The notes: generated by a model from the letters alone, not told the origin. Shown: positions 33,815-44,242, numbered from the stretch's first letter. The stretch is 64,000 bases of DNA from Cristatella mucedo (GCA_009760855.2 WPIO01000004.1:10781501-10845500); one strand, 5' to 3'. Program-made: numbers and translations.

Positions 33815-35225
33815 TTAGCAGTAATAATAAGAATAACTGTATAGCTCCCTCAGAGAACTTAAAGGGACGTAAAAGTGAGTGACGGAACCTTGAAGCCGAT
33901 GCCCTGCTTAATTGAGAGCCAGTGCAGGTCAGCGAGAAGTGGTGTAATATGGCAACTGCGAAGCTCACGACCACAGACAAGCCTAGCTGCAGAGTTTTGT
34001 ATCTAGTAAGCGCGCTTGATTGCACCAGGCCTGTCGACCAGCAAACAGTGAGCTACAGAAGTCAAGACGGGAAGTCACAAATGCATGGACCAACTTAGAT
34101 GTGATATCCCTGCCTAAACAAGCCCGAATTTTAGCAATGTTATGTAGCTGAAAGTAGGCAGACTTGACTGTGGAGCTGATGTGGCCGTCTTATGAAAGGT
34201 CACTTTGGAACATGACACCTAGATTTCGAGCTGATTCAACAGGTGATATGCTGGCAGAGCCAGTTTTGAGCTTTTCCAATTTCTGAATCACACTTGGTTT
34301 GGCCATAACTAGTAAGTTGGTTTTAATCTAAGAAAATTTGCTGCCATCCATGTGCGGATGTAATCAATGCATGCAGCAAGTGAGTTTAGAGAATTCGAGG
34401 TGCTCGAAGGCTGGGAGGAATCAAAGCAAAGGTACAACTGAGTGTCATCCGCATAGAAGTGATAGCCTAGATTGTACTTGGCAATCACATCGGCGAGAGG
34501 GAGAGTAAAAACCGTGAAAAGAACCGGACCTGGCACGGAGCCCTGAGGTACTCCATATTTCAGAGGTACTTCAGATGATCTTTGTCCATTCACGTCAATA
34601 CTCTGGAGCCTCAGACTGAGCTAGGACTTAAGCCATGGTAGTGCAGTGCCAGTGACGACCAGGCAAGATGAGAGGCACTCGAGATGGACTTGGTGATTGA
34701 TAGTATCAAAAGCTGCCGAGAGATCGTGCAAAACAAGAAGAGATATTCTACCTGGTGAGCCGTGAGGCGGTTGCTTTCACGATCTCGGTCCCGAGGTCGT
34801 GGGTTCGATTCCTGCAGTGGACGATTCTGTATCGCAGCTGCAAGAGGTGGTGAAAGCCGTAGAGGCTCTTCTGTCACTATACAAAAAGAGGCTGTTTAAT
34901 CAGCTAGGATTTATATTTATTTACCCGTGTCTGCATTCCTAAGTAGGTCGCTGAACACCTGAAGCAACGCTGAATGTGGACTGATTAGCTCTAAAACCAG
35001 ACAGTAACTTACTAAGCAAGGTGTGAAGTTTCAATACATGAATTCAGCTGGTCTGCCACGACTCCTTCCAGTGTCTTTGATAGGCACGCTAGTAGGAAGA
35101 TTGTGTGGAAGTTGCTCGAGTTCTCTTGGCCTACTGTTGTTGAGATACGAGCTTCAGTAAGACATCTCTGCTCCCAGTGTTTGTCCTGCGTTAGACTTAC
35201 TATCTTACCAACCAACAAACCTAGT
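33815..35225 (-). mobile_element. LINE copy with reverse transcriptase core, interrupted by a SINE
   Basis: The longest LINE copy here. Read on the minus strand from the right: FLLACLSKTLEGVVADQLNS (about 35060-35120), LLSGFRANQST then LQVFSDLLRNADTG (to about 34920), a SINE-A insertion (34918-34748), and ISLLVLHDLSAAFDTINHQ (RT motif A, about 34690-34745). Next come YGVPQGSVPGPVLF (motif B), GYHFYADDTQLYL (YADD catalytic motif at about 34444-34455) and AANFLRLKP. The C-terminal part to 33870 follows in changing frames. At the left end the coding part jumps to the tail (TATAGCTCCCTCAGAGAACTTAAA at about 33840), so the last part of ORF2 and the UTR are deleted. Frameshifts and a stop after LKS show it is inactive. 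Confidence 0.85.
34748..34918 (+). mobile_element. SINE family A, nested inside a LINE
   Basis: It carries CTGGTGAGCCGTGAGGCGG, the B-box GGTTCGATTCC (34802-34812), CTCTTCTGTCACTATACAAA and GAGGCTGTTTAATCAGCTAG. Flanking LINE codons on both sides join as NADTG / RISLLVLHDLSAA. The insertion is therefore nearly clean and younger than the LINE. Confidence 0.88.
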
Positions 35226-35339
35226 GCATTACCTTGCTTTGGCTACGGTACACTTATGTCCACTGACCAACCAACAGTTCGAGCCGCCTAAGAACTTCAA
35301 CGTCTTCATTTTCAGAGAATATTATATTGCTTTTTTTTT

Positions 35340-35518
35340 GATAGCCCACTAGGTAAGGTGGTTGCTTTCACGACCTCAGTCCCGAGGTCGTGGGTTCGAT
35401 TCTTGCGGTGGGCGATTCCTTATCGCCACTGCAAGCGGTGGTGATGGCCGTAAAGGCTCTTCTGTCGCTATACAAAAAGAGGCTGTTTAATCTGCTAGGA
35501 TTTTTTATATTCTTTTAC
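35340..35518 (+). mobile_element. SINE family A
   Basis: ATAGCCCACTAGGTAAGGTGG, GTCGTGGGTTCGATTC (B-box), ATTCCTTATCGCCACTGCAA, CTCTTCTGTCGCTATACAAA, GAGGCTGTTTAATCTGCTAG and a T-rich end. The A-box end is altered, and the rest closely matches the copy at 34748. Confidence 0.85.
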
Positions 35519-35571
35519 CCGACAAAATTGACCGGGCTGCCTCAAAGGTAAACATTTTTGTCAGAACACGT

Positions 35572-35577
35572 AAAAAA
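35572..35577 (-). terminator. Pol III terminator of tRNA-Ala
   Basis: A run of six T on the minus strand begins five bases after the tRNA 3' end, a normal RNA polymerase III stop. Confidence 0.85.
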
Positions 35578-35582
35578 TGTTC

Positions 35583-35654
35583 TGGAGACGCCGGGGATTG
35601 AACCCGGGACCTCACACATGCGAAGCGCGCGCTCTACCACTGAGCTACATCCCC
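35583..35654 (-). tRNA. tRNA-Ala (anticodon CGC)
   Basis: 72 nt on the minus strand. The acceptor stem GGGGATG pairs with CGTCTCC (with G-U pairs), and the discriminator is A. The D-arm is GCTC...GAGC with an intact A-box (TAGCTCAGTGG). The anticodon stem CGCGC pairs with GTGTG (two G-U pairs) and the loop TTCGCAT carries anticodon CGC. The T-arm contains GGTTCAATCC (B-box). No intron, and CCA is not fully encoded. The alanine identity pair G3-U70 is present, since G3 faces T. Intact arms and a terminator support a functional gene rather than a SINE head. Confidence 0.93.
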
Positions 35655-36673
35655 AGCATGTCAATACATAGAATGGTTTGTTATTAACATATTCATAGCG
35701 GGAATGGCCCACAGGTTAAAAACTGATAGTAGTTATCCTGTTCTTACTTTGACAGCGGCCACCTAGCAACATAACGGAGTTCTTACGTCACGAAAGGCAA
35801 AAGGCCCAAGGGCGCAAAGCTAAGATCATGAGATCATGGTGAAAACGAATGCCGAATCGGTACCTAGGAACAGAACATGTGCTTCCGCCGAGGCCTGGGA
35901 ACGGTCCACGCCACCCGAAGTCAGCGGGGCATGTCGACCGCGTGTCCCAGTTGAACCCTTGAACTGGCCGTTAGCATCCGGCAGTTCTGGTATTCACATA
36001 TATGCCAAACAGAGACAGGGTGGCTGGCGAAAGCCATTCGTTCATGCGCCACTATTAAATTTACGAGCCACTGTGAAATGTACGCTACTTTGGCTGAGAA
36101 AAATCTCGGAGAGACAGGATAAGACGTAGAACGGCCGCGCACGCCGTACTCGCTTCCTGTTTACAGGTTGGTTGTGTCGTACGATAGGCAAGCGACAATT
36201 GAGACCCTACAGCATATGCTTAGTGAAAAGCGTCCGGCGTGTTCTCCACTCTTGAGTATTCGAATGATTACCTAGAGGGAGTTCCGATTCGCACTTGGCT
36301 GGGGCGCACGGCTGCCACAGAGATCCGGGACTCGCTGTAACGTTAAAATGCTACACCAGCCAGATTATGGCCTCCCAAGAGATTATTAGTGGGTCCTCAA
36401 TGACCATCTACGGGAATCACATACGCTGTATGTAATATTGTAGTCGGTTTTATCGCCAGGGAGTTTCATCTAAGGCAGGAAGGAGCTGGTCACTCACATA
36501 AAAAATGAAATATGAGTCATTGGTATTGCACCCTGAGAGGGTCGTAGGTCATTTCGCCCCGGACATTTCCCCTCCTGGTGGACCCTAGGGCATTTCCCCC
36601 CACCCGACATTCCGCCGGGGTAGGAGATTTCTCCTTATGTTGATGAATGTATAATTAAGAATACAGATATATG
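35655..36673. other. Intergenic, unassigned
   Basis: Nothing recognised apart from short open stretches on both strands. The DNA at 36520-36640 has C/G-rich duplicated words (ATTTCGCCCC, ATTTCCCC, ATTTCCCCCC) spaced 25-30 bases apart. It is too degenerate to call a repeat array. Confidence 0.4.
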
Positions 36674-37313
36674 CAGTCGTCCCTCGTTTATCGCAGTTAA
36701 TCGGTTTCAGACTCTGCCGCGATAGGTGAATTCCCGCGAAGTACGATTCTTTATTTATAAATCGAACATTTTCGTTACTGGAGCACAGAAAACCTTTTCA
36801 TGACCCTCTAATTCGGTTTTAACATTATTAAAGCCCTCTGGACATGAAATAACACCCTCTTAGTCACAAGTACACCCGTATTGCCCAATATATTAGGCAA
36901 AGTAAGGGATAATAAGACGTATTAGACGTTACAAATATCATATTGTTATTAGTGTACATTTAATTACACACACGCAGTTTTTACACACAACTGCTGACTT
37001 ATGAAAATAGTGCAATTTTTTCGATGGTGATGAAGAGGTGTACTGCACCGCAGAGAAGTGCTAGGTTACTGCTCTCAACGAGCCTGCATCTGGCGTTGAA
37101 GGATTGTGCGGGAGCTCGAATAAATAGACCAACTGCCCATATGTAGGGTAATTTTGATTTTAATTGTGATGCAGGGTGTGTAATTGACTCAGACAACCGA
37201 GCGCACGCTGTATCATTTTCACCATCTCGATCAACTTTTCAATGAAGATATTTGGAAAAACGCGATCGAGTGAAGCCGCGAAAGTCGAAGCGCGAAGTGG
37301 CGATGGACGACTT
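36674..37313. mobile_element. Mariner/Tc1-type non-autonomous DNA transposon (MITE)
   Basis: The left terminus CAGTCGTCCCTCGTTTATCG matches the inverted right terminus AGTCGTCCATCGCCACTTCG at 37312-37293. Subterminal inverted CGCGA/TCGCG words follow on both sides. It spans about 640 bp with AT-rich internal DNA and no transposase. Short TA-containing sequence flanks both ends, consistent with TA target use. The superfamily is inferred from the ends; I could not compare it with a library. Confidence 0.6.
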
Positions 37314-38189
37314 TATATACATGATAAAATTAAGTTCCCGCTCTATTGAAATAAAACAACTCGGTGTAAGCGGCGACTCGATAGCACGACCGACGGAGGC
37401 GGTACGGCCAGCGAGGCGTCGGCGGTGGCGTTGGTGGCGATCGACGCGCGACGCCCGGTGCAGCAACGACTGCGGCGGCAGCGGCGGCGGTGAGCTTTGG
37501 ACGGGCGGTAGCCGGCGGTGCCGATGTCGGGAGGGGCTGAGGCGGCGTCAGTGGCGGCCGAGGATACTGCTACGCGCTCGTGGCTGCTGCCGAGAGCGTC
37601 TGCTGCTGGCCGCCGTGGGCAGAGCTTTGACCTTGCACTTGGTGCTCTGCCAAAAAGCAGGGCCGCAGCGACCGCATTTCTAATGACTATAATGTAGAAA
37701 TATGCTATATATTATATACTATGTAATATTTGTACAAGATATGTAGACAAGACAAAAGCGATCGAAGGAGAGAGGACAGCGAAGCACTTCCCTTGCAGGT
37801 GGAAAAATAAAGCTGCTTGTATACGGGAAATCGAACAGTAATCCAAGTAACCTAAGTAATCCAAGCTGATATGTTTTGAACATGGAACTTGGTACCTGTA
37901 TCAGCTGCCTGCAACGTATAGGGCTAACGTTTAAAGCTTGGATTACTTCAAAGCTGTTTGAAGAGTGGTGGCAATCTATATGCTTACTTGGTCTGCCACA
38001 ACTTGTTCGGCGATGAACTTCATAAGAGAAGGACATTAGTGGGGCAGGATTGAAGGCAGACGTTGAGGTAACGCAACGAGCTGAGTGAGGAGTCCGGCAG
38101 GCATGTTACCTTGGGATGGACTCTGCATACGGTGCTCTCCTAGATGCTGTTCAAAGTGTGCTTGATGGTCGACCGACAGTATTTTTTAG
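37314..38189. other. GC-rich segment then AT-rich DNA, unassigned
   Basis: 37370-37660 is CGG/GCG-rich with many CpG and is open on the plus strand as Arg/Trp/Gly-rich sequence continuing out of the MITE. A CGGTGAGC donor-like site lies at about 37488. A buried exon cannot be excluded, but nothing in the translation is recognisable. 37690-38189 is AT-rich with no features. Confidence 0.4.
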
Positions 38190-38800
38190 TTGATAATGAT
38201 GATTATAAGAATAACAACAATAATAACTTATTATAGCACATTAAGAGAACTAAATATCTACCCTGGCACTTAATTAATGCTCTAAAGTAATCATGTCAAT
38301 TGGTTAGTGATAGCATGCACTCTGATAAAAAAAATCGTAGCTGATTTAACAGCCTCATTTGTATAGCGGCAGAAGAGTCTTACCGGATATCACTACCACT
38401 TGCCGCTGGCAATAAGGAATCGCCCAACTGCAGGATTCGAACCCACGACCTCGGTCGTGAAGAGCGAGCACCTTACCTTCGGGACTACCACGGAGCACCC
38501 ATACGCACGAAAAGGTCAACGCGTGCGAGGTCCCAGCAAAACGCTACCAGGAACAGGCTTGCTATTAGCTCCTTTTTTAGTAGATGTTTGCAAGGCAGGG
38601 GATACCGTGACGTCAGTCGGGAGTAAGTTCCAGGCTTTGTGATCGTACGAACTGAGGGCAGGATTTGCAAAGGATTTGACTTTGGTTCGAGGCACAGCTC
38701 AACGACTTGAGTCATAAGAGTGGGTGTTACTGTGCCTAGCCTGATTGCGAAGTAGTTTGGAAATAAGCATTACTCTGACAGTCATGCAAACAGTCTGCTT
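38190..38800 (-). mobile_element. Decayed LINE 3' region split by a SINE
   Basis: The tail (ATAATGATGATTATAAG...AATAATAACTT) and 3' UTR are at 38190-38320 and the ORF2 end is at 38560-38760. In broken minus-strand frames the latter reads TQVVELC-like, LEPKSNPLQILPS and AWNLLPTDV. The intervening 38325-38505 is a SINE-A. Confidence 0.65.
38325..38505 (-). mobile_element. SINE family A, nested in a LINE
   Basis: The complement of family A: TAGCTGATTTAACAGCCTCA, TTGTATAGCGGCAGAAGAGT, CCGCTGGCAATAAGGAATCG, and the B-box complement GATTCGAACCCACGAC at about 38434-38449. The LINE pieces on both sides run in the same direction. Confidence 0.82.
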
Positions 38801-39149
38801 TAGCTTCCCACAGCGGGCACTTGTGCTCGGATAGCTATAATGACTTTTCTATTGACCGTGATAACAGAAATGTGAAAGAGTTCTTCTGTCCGGAAACCCC
38901 ATATAATAACAGGAGGAAAACTAATGCATGCGAGCGGTTGAAACACGGTGCTTCCCATCGTCCTAAAACTGCACGGCACTAGAAGCACAATGAGACGCTC
39001 AGGGGAATCAATGTACTCACTAGCACCATGGTACACAACCGACGTTTTCAAAGCTCCAATATGGAGGCTTCAGCTTACGTAACTGAAAATTGGCAGTGAT
39101 AGATGCCTGAATCGAAATTTCTGAACTTTACGTGAATTGTTTGAATAAA

Positions 39150-39605
39150 GTTGCTGCAAGCTTTTATGCGCCCTCGTACGAGGCGTGAAAAACTGTCACG
39201 TCGCACCAGTTTTATTGTAGCTTCACTGGCTCCCAATCAAGCATCGAATCGACTTCAAGATCCTCTCTCCGGCTTGAAGTTTGCTTCACTCTTTTGCACT
39301 AACCCACGACCCGACCTCAATTCTTCTCTCTGTGCGTGCTCTCGCACCATAGGCTCCTCGCTTGCAATCTTCTCTCACGGCTCTCTGCAGTAAATTGAAA
39401 TCTCTTGGTGGTCAAGCCTTCAGTTCGTCTGCACTGAAAGTGTGGAGCTCGCTTCCGGCTTATGTCCGTTGACTTTCCATTCTCGGCTAAAGATCCCTCC
39501 TTTCCGCTCAGATTCTAGCTATGCACCCCAATGAACTCTTTTCTTTGGTGATTTTCGTGCTGACACGTGCATGTTTGTGCCCTCCCGTCCTTAAGTCAAG
39601 TAAAA
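39150..39605 (+). mobile_element. Decayed LINE fragment, divergent subfamily
   Basis: Broken frames give HWLPIKHRIDFKILS (39225-39270), a GGQAFSSSALKVWSSLP match (39405-39460) and the following C-terminus. It resembles the divergent copy at 20085-20640 more than the main family. A SINE-A follows immediately. Confidence 0.6.
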
Positions 39606-39609
39606 CTAA

Positions 39610-39778
39610 AGCTTAGCTGATTCAGATGCCTCATTTATATAGCCGATAGAGTATCCGTAGAGGCTATCACTCCTGCTGGCATTGGTCAAGAAAGAATTGC
39701 CCGCAGCAGGACTCGAACCGACGACACGGGTCATGAAGCGCACGAACACCTAACCCCTAAGCTAACTCCCAGGGGCAA
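39610..39778 (-). mobile_element. SINE family A
   Basis: CTTAGCTGATTCAGATGCCTC, TATATAGCCGATAGAGTATC, TTGCCCGCAGCAGGACTCGAACC (B-box complement) and ACACCTAACCCCTAAGCTAA (A-box end). It is full length but more diverged than other copies. Confidence 0.75.
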
Positions 39779-40028
39779 CTAACTCGCATTCCTGAGTGTC
39801 TCCTTCTGTGCTTATACATGCTACTCTGAGTGCGATACTCGTGTGCTTTTGCACGCTCATCTAAGAATGCTACTTCGCTTGTCATTAACTCTTGAATTGC
39901 TTCTTTTGCTGGGAGCTGTACAGCCACTCGATAGAGGCTCGGTTGTCTGAGAGGCTATGCAAAAGACGAACATTTACAACCGTTTATGTTTGTTAATAGA
40001 ATGACCGACGGGATGCCTAGAGGCCAGG

Positions 40029-40094
40029 CAGCATATTTGCAGCATATTTGCAGCATATTTGCAGCATATTTGCAGCATATTTGCAGCATATTTG
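40029..40094. repeat. 11-bp tandem repeat, 6 perfect copies
   Basis: The unit CAGCATATTTG is repeated exactly six times, starting at 40029, 40040, 40051, 40062, 40073 and 40084. The period of 11 bases is close to one helical turn, so A/T-rich parts face the same side. Confidence 0.97.
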
Positions 40095-40109
40095 CATAAG
40101 AATGTGCGA

Positions 40110-41925
40110 CCCGCCCAGTCCCGCTACAGTCGAGTTCAGTTCGCACACTTGAATCATAGTTTGGTTCATCATCATGCCATCGTGATTGCATCATTGCGAA
40201 GAGGATTTCCGGTGGATTCGAGACTGATTGCTAACGACTGTGGTATTGGCTCAGACGATTGTAGTCGATTGCGTACATTGCAGCTGCATACGGTTGCCCA
40301 ACGATGTAAAATTTGGCATGCATTCCGTAAATACTCAGCCCTGTTATGTTAAGTCAAATTTGGAGCTTTGCACAGGCCTATTTTACTGGTGGATTTGGTT
40401 TTGTTTTCAGTGGATTATAGCGGATCGTGGTTTAAGCACGGATCTTTGCCATTTTCTCTGTGCGAGGACCCTCATTTGCATGCCGTGAAATTCTGCGGGT
40501 GGACTCTAAACGGAGGTTAGTGCAATCTGAGGTTGAAATTGAACTAGTCATTGCTGAGTCTGGCAAATAGTTGTGAATTTATGGGTGGAATGGGGTAGTT
40601 ACCAGGATCATTTCAGTATATCTGTGGGAATGTGCAAAATTAATGGCGTGAAAAGTGGTGCGTGCACTGGAGTCGTAATATAGTTTCATGTGCAAACAAA
40701 ATTGGAGTGTAGCAACCGTGGGCTTGGCTAGCCAATCGCTTTGCCAGCTGCGAGGCCAATCCCTCTTGAGGTGAGTCATGCTGAACCCACATCCGTCTTG
40801 TGGGAGCAGACAAAGGCACTTCCCTCCTGCCGCTTGGGCTAAGCGGACGGACGTACACCTTTCTGCCTGCCGGTCTGCCGGACTGGACCTCTTCTCTCTG
40901 TCTCTCTCTGTCTCGTACGTTGGCGAAAGGAAGCCTGGAACCCTGACTATGCGTTGTTAACATTGAGCAACGAATACATACGCCAACAGGAGTTCGCACA
41001 TTTCATTTCCGGTTGGATTTGCCGCTGATTGTAGCGAATTTTGGTTTTGGTCAGGGCAAATGGTGCCATTTGAAAGGCGGTGAATGAGCAAGCGATTCCG
41101 TAATGCCGCTAAATTTTGGGGTAAACTTTATAAAAGTTTACTGTAGCTAGAAATTCTAACTGGAAGTTTTAGTATCAGGTTTCCAGTCGATTTGCTACGG
41201 ATTGTAGTTGAGTGCAATACCGGTCCAGGCCATGGCCATCAGTTGTTGTCCAACGACCAAGGACTAACGCTCGCAAGGCCTTGAAATATTTTGAATGCAC
41301 TTTAAACATAGCGCACCGCTGTATGCTATCAAATGTGGAGCTGCGCAAGCCTACTTACTTTATTCTCAGAGGGTTGTAGTGAATTACTGCAGTGACCCGG
41401 GCCATTGCAATCATTGCTCGAGATCGTTTGTGTGCAGTGGCTTGACATTATGCGGATGCACAGTATCAAGCACGGTGCACAGTAGTGTCCAAATAAATAT
41501 TGGAGCACTTCGCCTTGCGATTCCGGAGAAATGTGCAGCGATTCTGTAGGGCATTGTGGTATCGGCCCGGACTATTTAATTCGATTGCAGTGCATTGTCT
41601 AAGGATGTGCATATGAAACGGCTAGAAATGGTGTGACTGCGAATTGAGTTGAGTTCAATGTTATATGAAATCTGAAATGTACCTTTCTAGTGGATCTGCG
41701 GTGAACTAGAGTGGATGGCGATATTGGTCATCGCCGTTTCAGTTTATTTCTGTACATTTCGCGAGATCTCGCGCATGGGCAATGGCCTAAAGTTTGTGCG
41801 TTGCACTTCAGACACAGTGTGCTGTAGCATGCAATAGAAATAGGAACTTTTCGAAACCAACTTCTCTTGGATTTGCGGTGGATCCGAGTGGGTTGCAGCA
41901 CTGGCCCGGGCGGCTATAACCGGCA
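40110..41925. repeat. Degenerate tandem array, unit about 160-180 bp
   Basis: Recurring blocks appear in the same order. One is a TTTCCGGTGGATTTGCGGTG-like box (near 40207, 40383, 41007, 41180, 41517, 41685, 41868). It is followed by GATTGTAG-type words, a GGTATTGGCCCGGGCCATTG-like box (40240, 41217, 41395, 41556, 41718, 41905), and an AAATTTGGAGCTTTGCACA-like box (40362, 41333, 41494). Where adjacent, spacing is about 160-180 bases. Copies are strongly mutated, and 40640-40990 looks like an unrelated insert. Open frames across it are not conserved. Confidence 0.65.
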
Positions 41926-42289
41926 TTCGTAGCTGAATGCAAGCGTCTGTTCGTGAGGTGCCACGTCCAAGCGACAGGCAACTATATACCGCAAGATGAC
42001 ACGTGGGTGCTGACTAAAGAATTCTGCAGGCGATGGTGAGGAGATCAATACTGCATGCAAGTACGGAATGCTCAAAAGCTGGCACAGCTCACGTGATCAG
42101 GAGCTGGACGACACACCCACATCGGGTGCAGCATTGTCCGAATACAAGCAGGCTGCAATGTCATGCGAGTATTTCGCGAGCTTTGAAGTGGGAACTGTAA
42201 AAAGACGAACTAACTGCATCATAGGCTTTGCTACTGCTCTCATGGCGGCTGAAATGGGAAAGATGGGAAAGCGGAATTATGGGAAAAGT

Positions 42290-42330
42290 ATGGGAAATTG
42301 ATTAATTAATTATATCGATTAATTAATTAT
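42290..42330. repeat. AT-rich imperfect palindrome
   Basis: ATTAATTAATTATATCGATT followed by AATTAATTAT forms an imperfect inverted repeat. It is flanked on both sides by TATGGGAAA words, part of a local GGGAAA-rich stretch at 42250-42335. Confidence 0.6.
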
Positions 42331-42379
42331 GGGAAAGCTAAAACCCACCTTTCGTTCAGCTGAAGGACCGAAGCATGCT

Positions 42380-42968
42380 AATGAAGCCTTGCAGCTAGGC
42401 TTGTCTGTCGTGAGCATCGCAAGTTGCCACATCACACCACTTCATACTGACCTGCACTTTCCCCTGTCAAGCGGAGAATCATCGACTTCAAGGTGCTGTC
42501 ACTCACTTTTAGGTCCCTTCTTTTTTTGGCTACAGCCTACCTATCAGAGCTACTCCCCAATCAAACTAAGCACCGTACCGCCTACTTTTTCTGAATATAA
42601 TCATTTAGCTACACCTCATACGAACCTCAAATCCTTTGGAGACTGTGCCTTTAGTTTGCATGGTCCCAAAGCCTGAAACTCACTTCAGACTGACGTCATA
42701 ACATCCCCCACTTGATATTAAAAAAAAAAGTAAAAACGCACTTGTTTTGACAGCATTTGGTGGGTCCTCGTGATTTGTCCTTTATGTGCTTATGAGTGCT
42801 GACACTGTGCAAGCTGCCACTAACGACATTTACAAGTTGATAGTGTGCATGTCACCCTAACCATGTCTTGCTTGCTGACATTGTGCACGTTACCACTAAC
42901 CGTTCGATTAGGCTTTCCTTACAGCACAAGTAAAGTGCCTAGAAAGAGAGATTAAGTTCTCTGGCAGA
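42380..42968 (+). mobile_element. 5'-truncated, decayed LINE
   Basis: It begins in [20 protein letters not shown] (frame-shifted [12 protein letters not shown]...HITPLL), and passes FSLHGPKA and the UTR (GTGCTGACACTGTGCAAGCT). It ends TAAAGTGCCTAGAAAGAGAG and TTAAGTTCTCT at 42930-42963 without an ATT tail. Confidence 0.75.
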
Positions 42969-43047
42969 ACGCTATGTACCCCTTCCGGGCAGGCCGCTTT
43001 GAAGAGCCAGGCTTGCAGGCTCGAGGTCTGAGAGGCATGCTTAGGGG

Positions 43048-43169
43048 GCTGGAGGGAGGCTAAACCGCCACGGGTCGGGCTGAGGGGCGGGGCTAGCCGG
43101 CCCCAATCGCAACTAAAGCCGCTCGAGACCCTCTGTTTTGGTGATAATAATAGTACATTGTATAGTGGC
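43048..43169. repeat. Direct repeat, copy 1 (122 bp)
   Basis: Nearly identical to 43663-43784. It runs from GCTGGAGGGAGGCTAAACCG to a LINE tail start (GTGATAATAATAGTACATTG). The LINE stops after TATAGTGGC in this copy. Confidence 0.9.
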
Positions 43170-43662
43170 TGAATAAGATGCGAACAAGGCCGCGAAGGCC
43201 GGCAGCTTAAACGCAGCCGCGCTGCAGCCGCAGCGTGCAGCGCCGCCGAGCAAGCGACAAAGTCGAACTTCCGGCTCATTCCCACGCAGGCTGCGACGCT
43301 GCCGGCGGACTCGGCCTGGCTGCCGAACGACGGCAGTCCGACCTGTGTGTGGGCTGAGGCCTCGGGCGGCTGCTGCACTGCTGGCTGCGCCGAGATCCGC
43401 CAAAAAGGTGCCGGTGAAACGCCGAGGGCGCCAAAGCGTGGACGCCAAACGAGCGTGCGGCCGTCTGGTGGCTGTCTGGTAGTTGCTGTCAGTAGGGGGC
43501 GGGGGGGGGGCGGGGTCCGCCTTGCGAAATTAAACAGAGGCTGCGGCTCGAGGTCGCTCGCGCTGCCACTCTTTCAGCCATCGTGCGTCGGACGAGGCCT
43601 CACAAACGCCGCTCGGAAATTGCGCTCGGACAAAGCAAGACCCCGGGGAGCGTAGACAGGGA

Positions 43663-43784
43663 GCTGGAGGGAGGCTAAACCGCCACGGGTCGGGCTGAGG
43701 GGCGGGGCTAGCCCGCCCCAATCGCAATTAAAGCCGCTCGAGACCCTTTGTTTTGGTGATAATAATAATACATTGTATAGTGGC
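43663..43784. repeat. Direct repeat, copy 2 (122 bp)
   Basis: The copy of 43048-43169 at a distance of 615 bp with only a few substitutions. Here the LINE continues past TATAGTGGC (43757-43960). The duplication therefore post-dates LINE insertion, and copy 1 is the truncated one. Confidence 0.9.
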
Positions 43785-43965
43785 CCCGGAGAACGGAATC
43801 TATTTCTAGACACTGTTCAGTTGCTGTACAGTAAACATTAATTACCAAACGATTGGTGGTAACATCCGCAAGCAGCAGGCATAGTGTAAGCAGATACATG
43901 CACACGCGAAGGACGAATCGCAAAGACCCGCCGAATACTGTAACAAGCAGGTGCGTTTTAAAACG
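43757..43965 (-). mobile_element. LINE 3' UTR and tail, divergent
   Basis: ATAATAATAATACATTGTAT, then CCCCGGAGAACGGAATCTAT, TTCTAGACACTGTTCAGTTG and AAGGACGAATCGCAAAGACC correspond in order to the minus-strand 3' UTR of the main family. It is 5'-truncated near 43965. Confidence 0.7.
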
Positions 43966-44242
43966 TACGGTTGAGCAGCGACCAAGGCCATATTCCTACG
44001 CTTTCCTCTAGCCCCGTCACTAGGAGACTGATAGCCCATTCCGCGAGGCTACCGGGCTTCCGGCGTGCGGCCGCTAGGTTTGGAGGACGGCTTTAGGGGC
44101 CTACCACTCGCGGATTAAAAGTATCTCTCCAGTGAAGAGCTGTACCTTTTTTTGACGGGGCTCAAATGAAAAGGAAGCATTCACGCAGTCACGTATTCGG
44201 TGTACGGGTTCAGGGTTGGTTTCCAGAGGCCTATCATAATTT

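Noticed and set aside
37252-37683. 143-codon plus-strand frame
   Set aside because: The first part lies inside the MITE terminus and the rest is CGG-rich; two unrelated pieces, no family.
40029-40094. CRISPR-like array
   Set aside because: Units are contiguous 11-mers with no spacers, in a eukaryotic genome.
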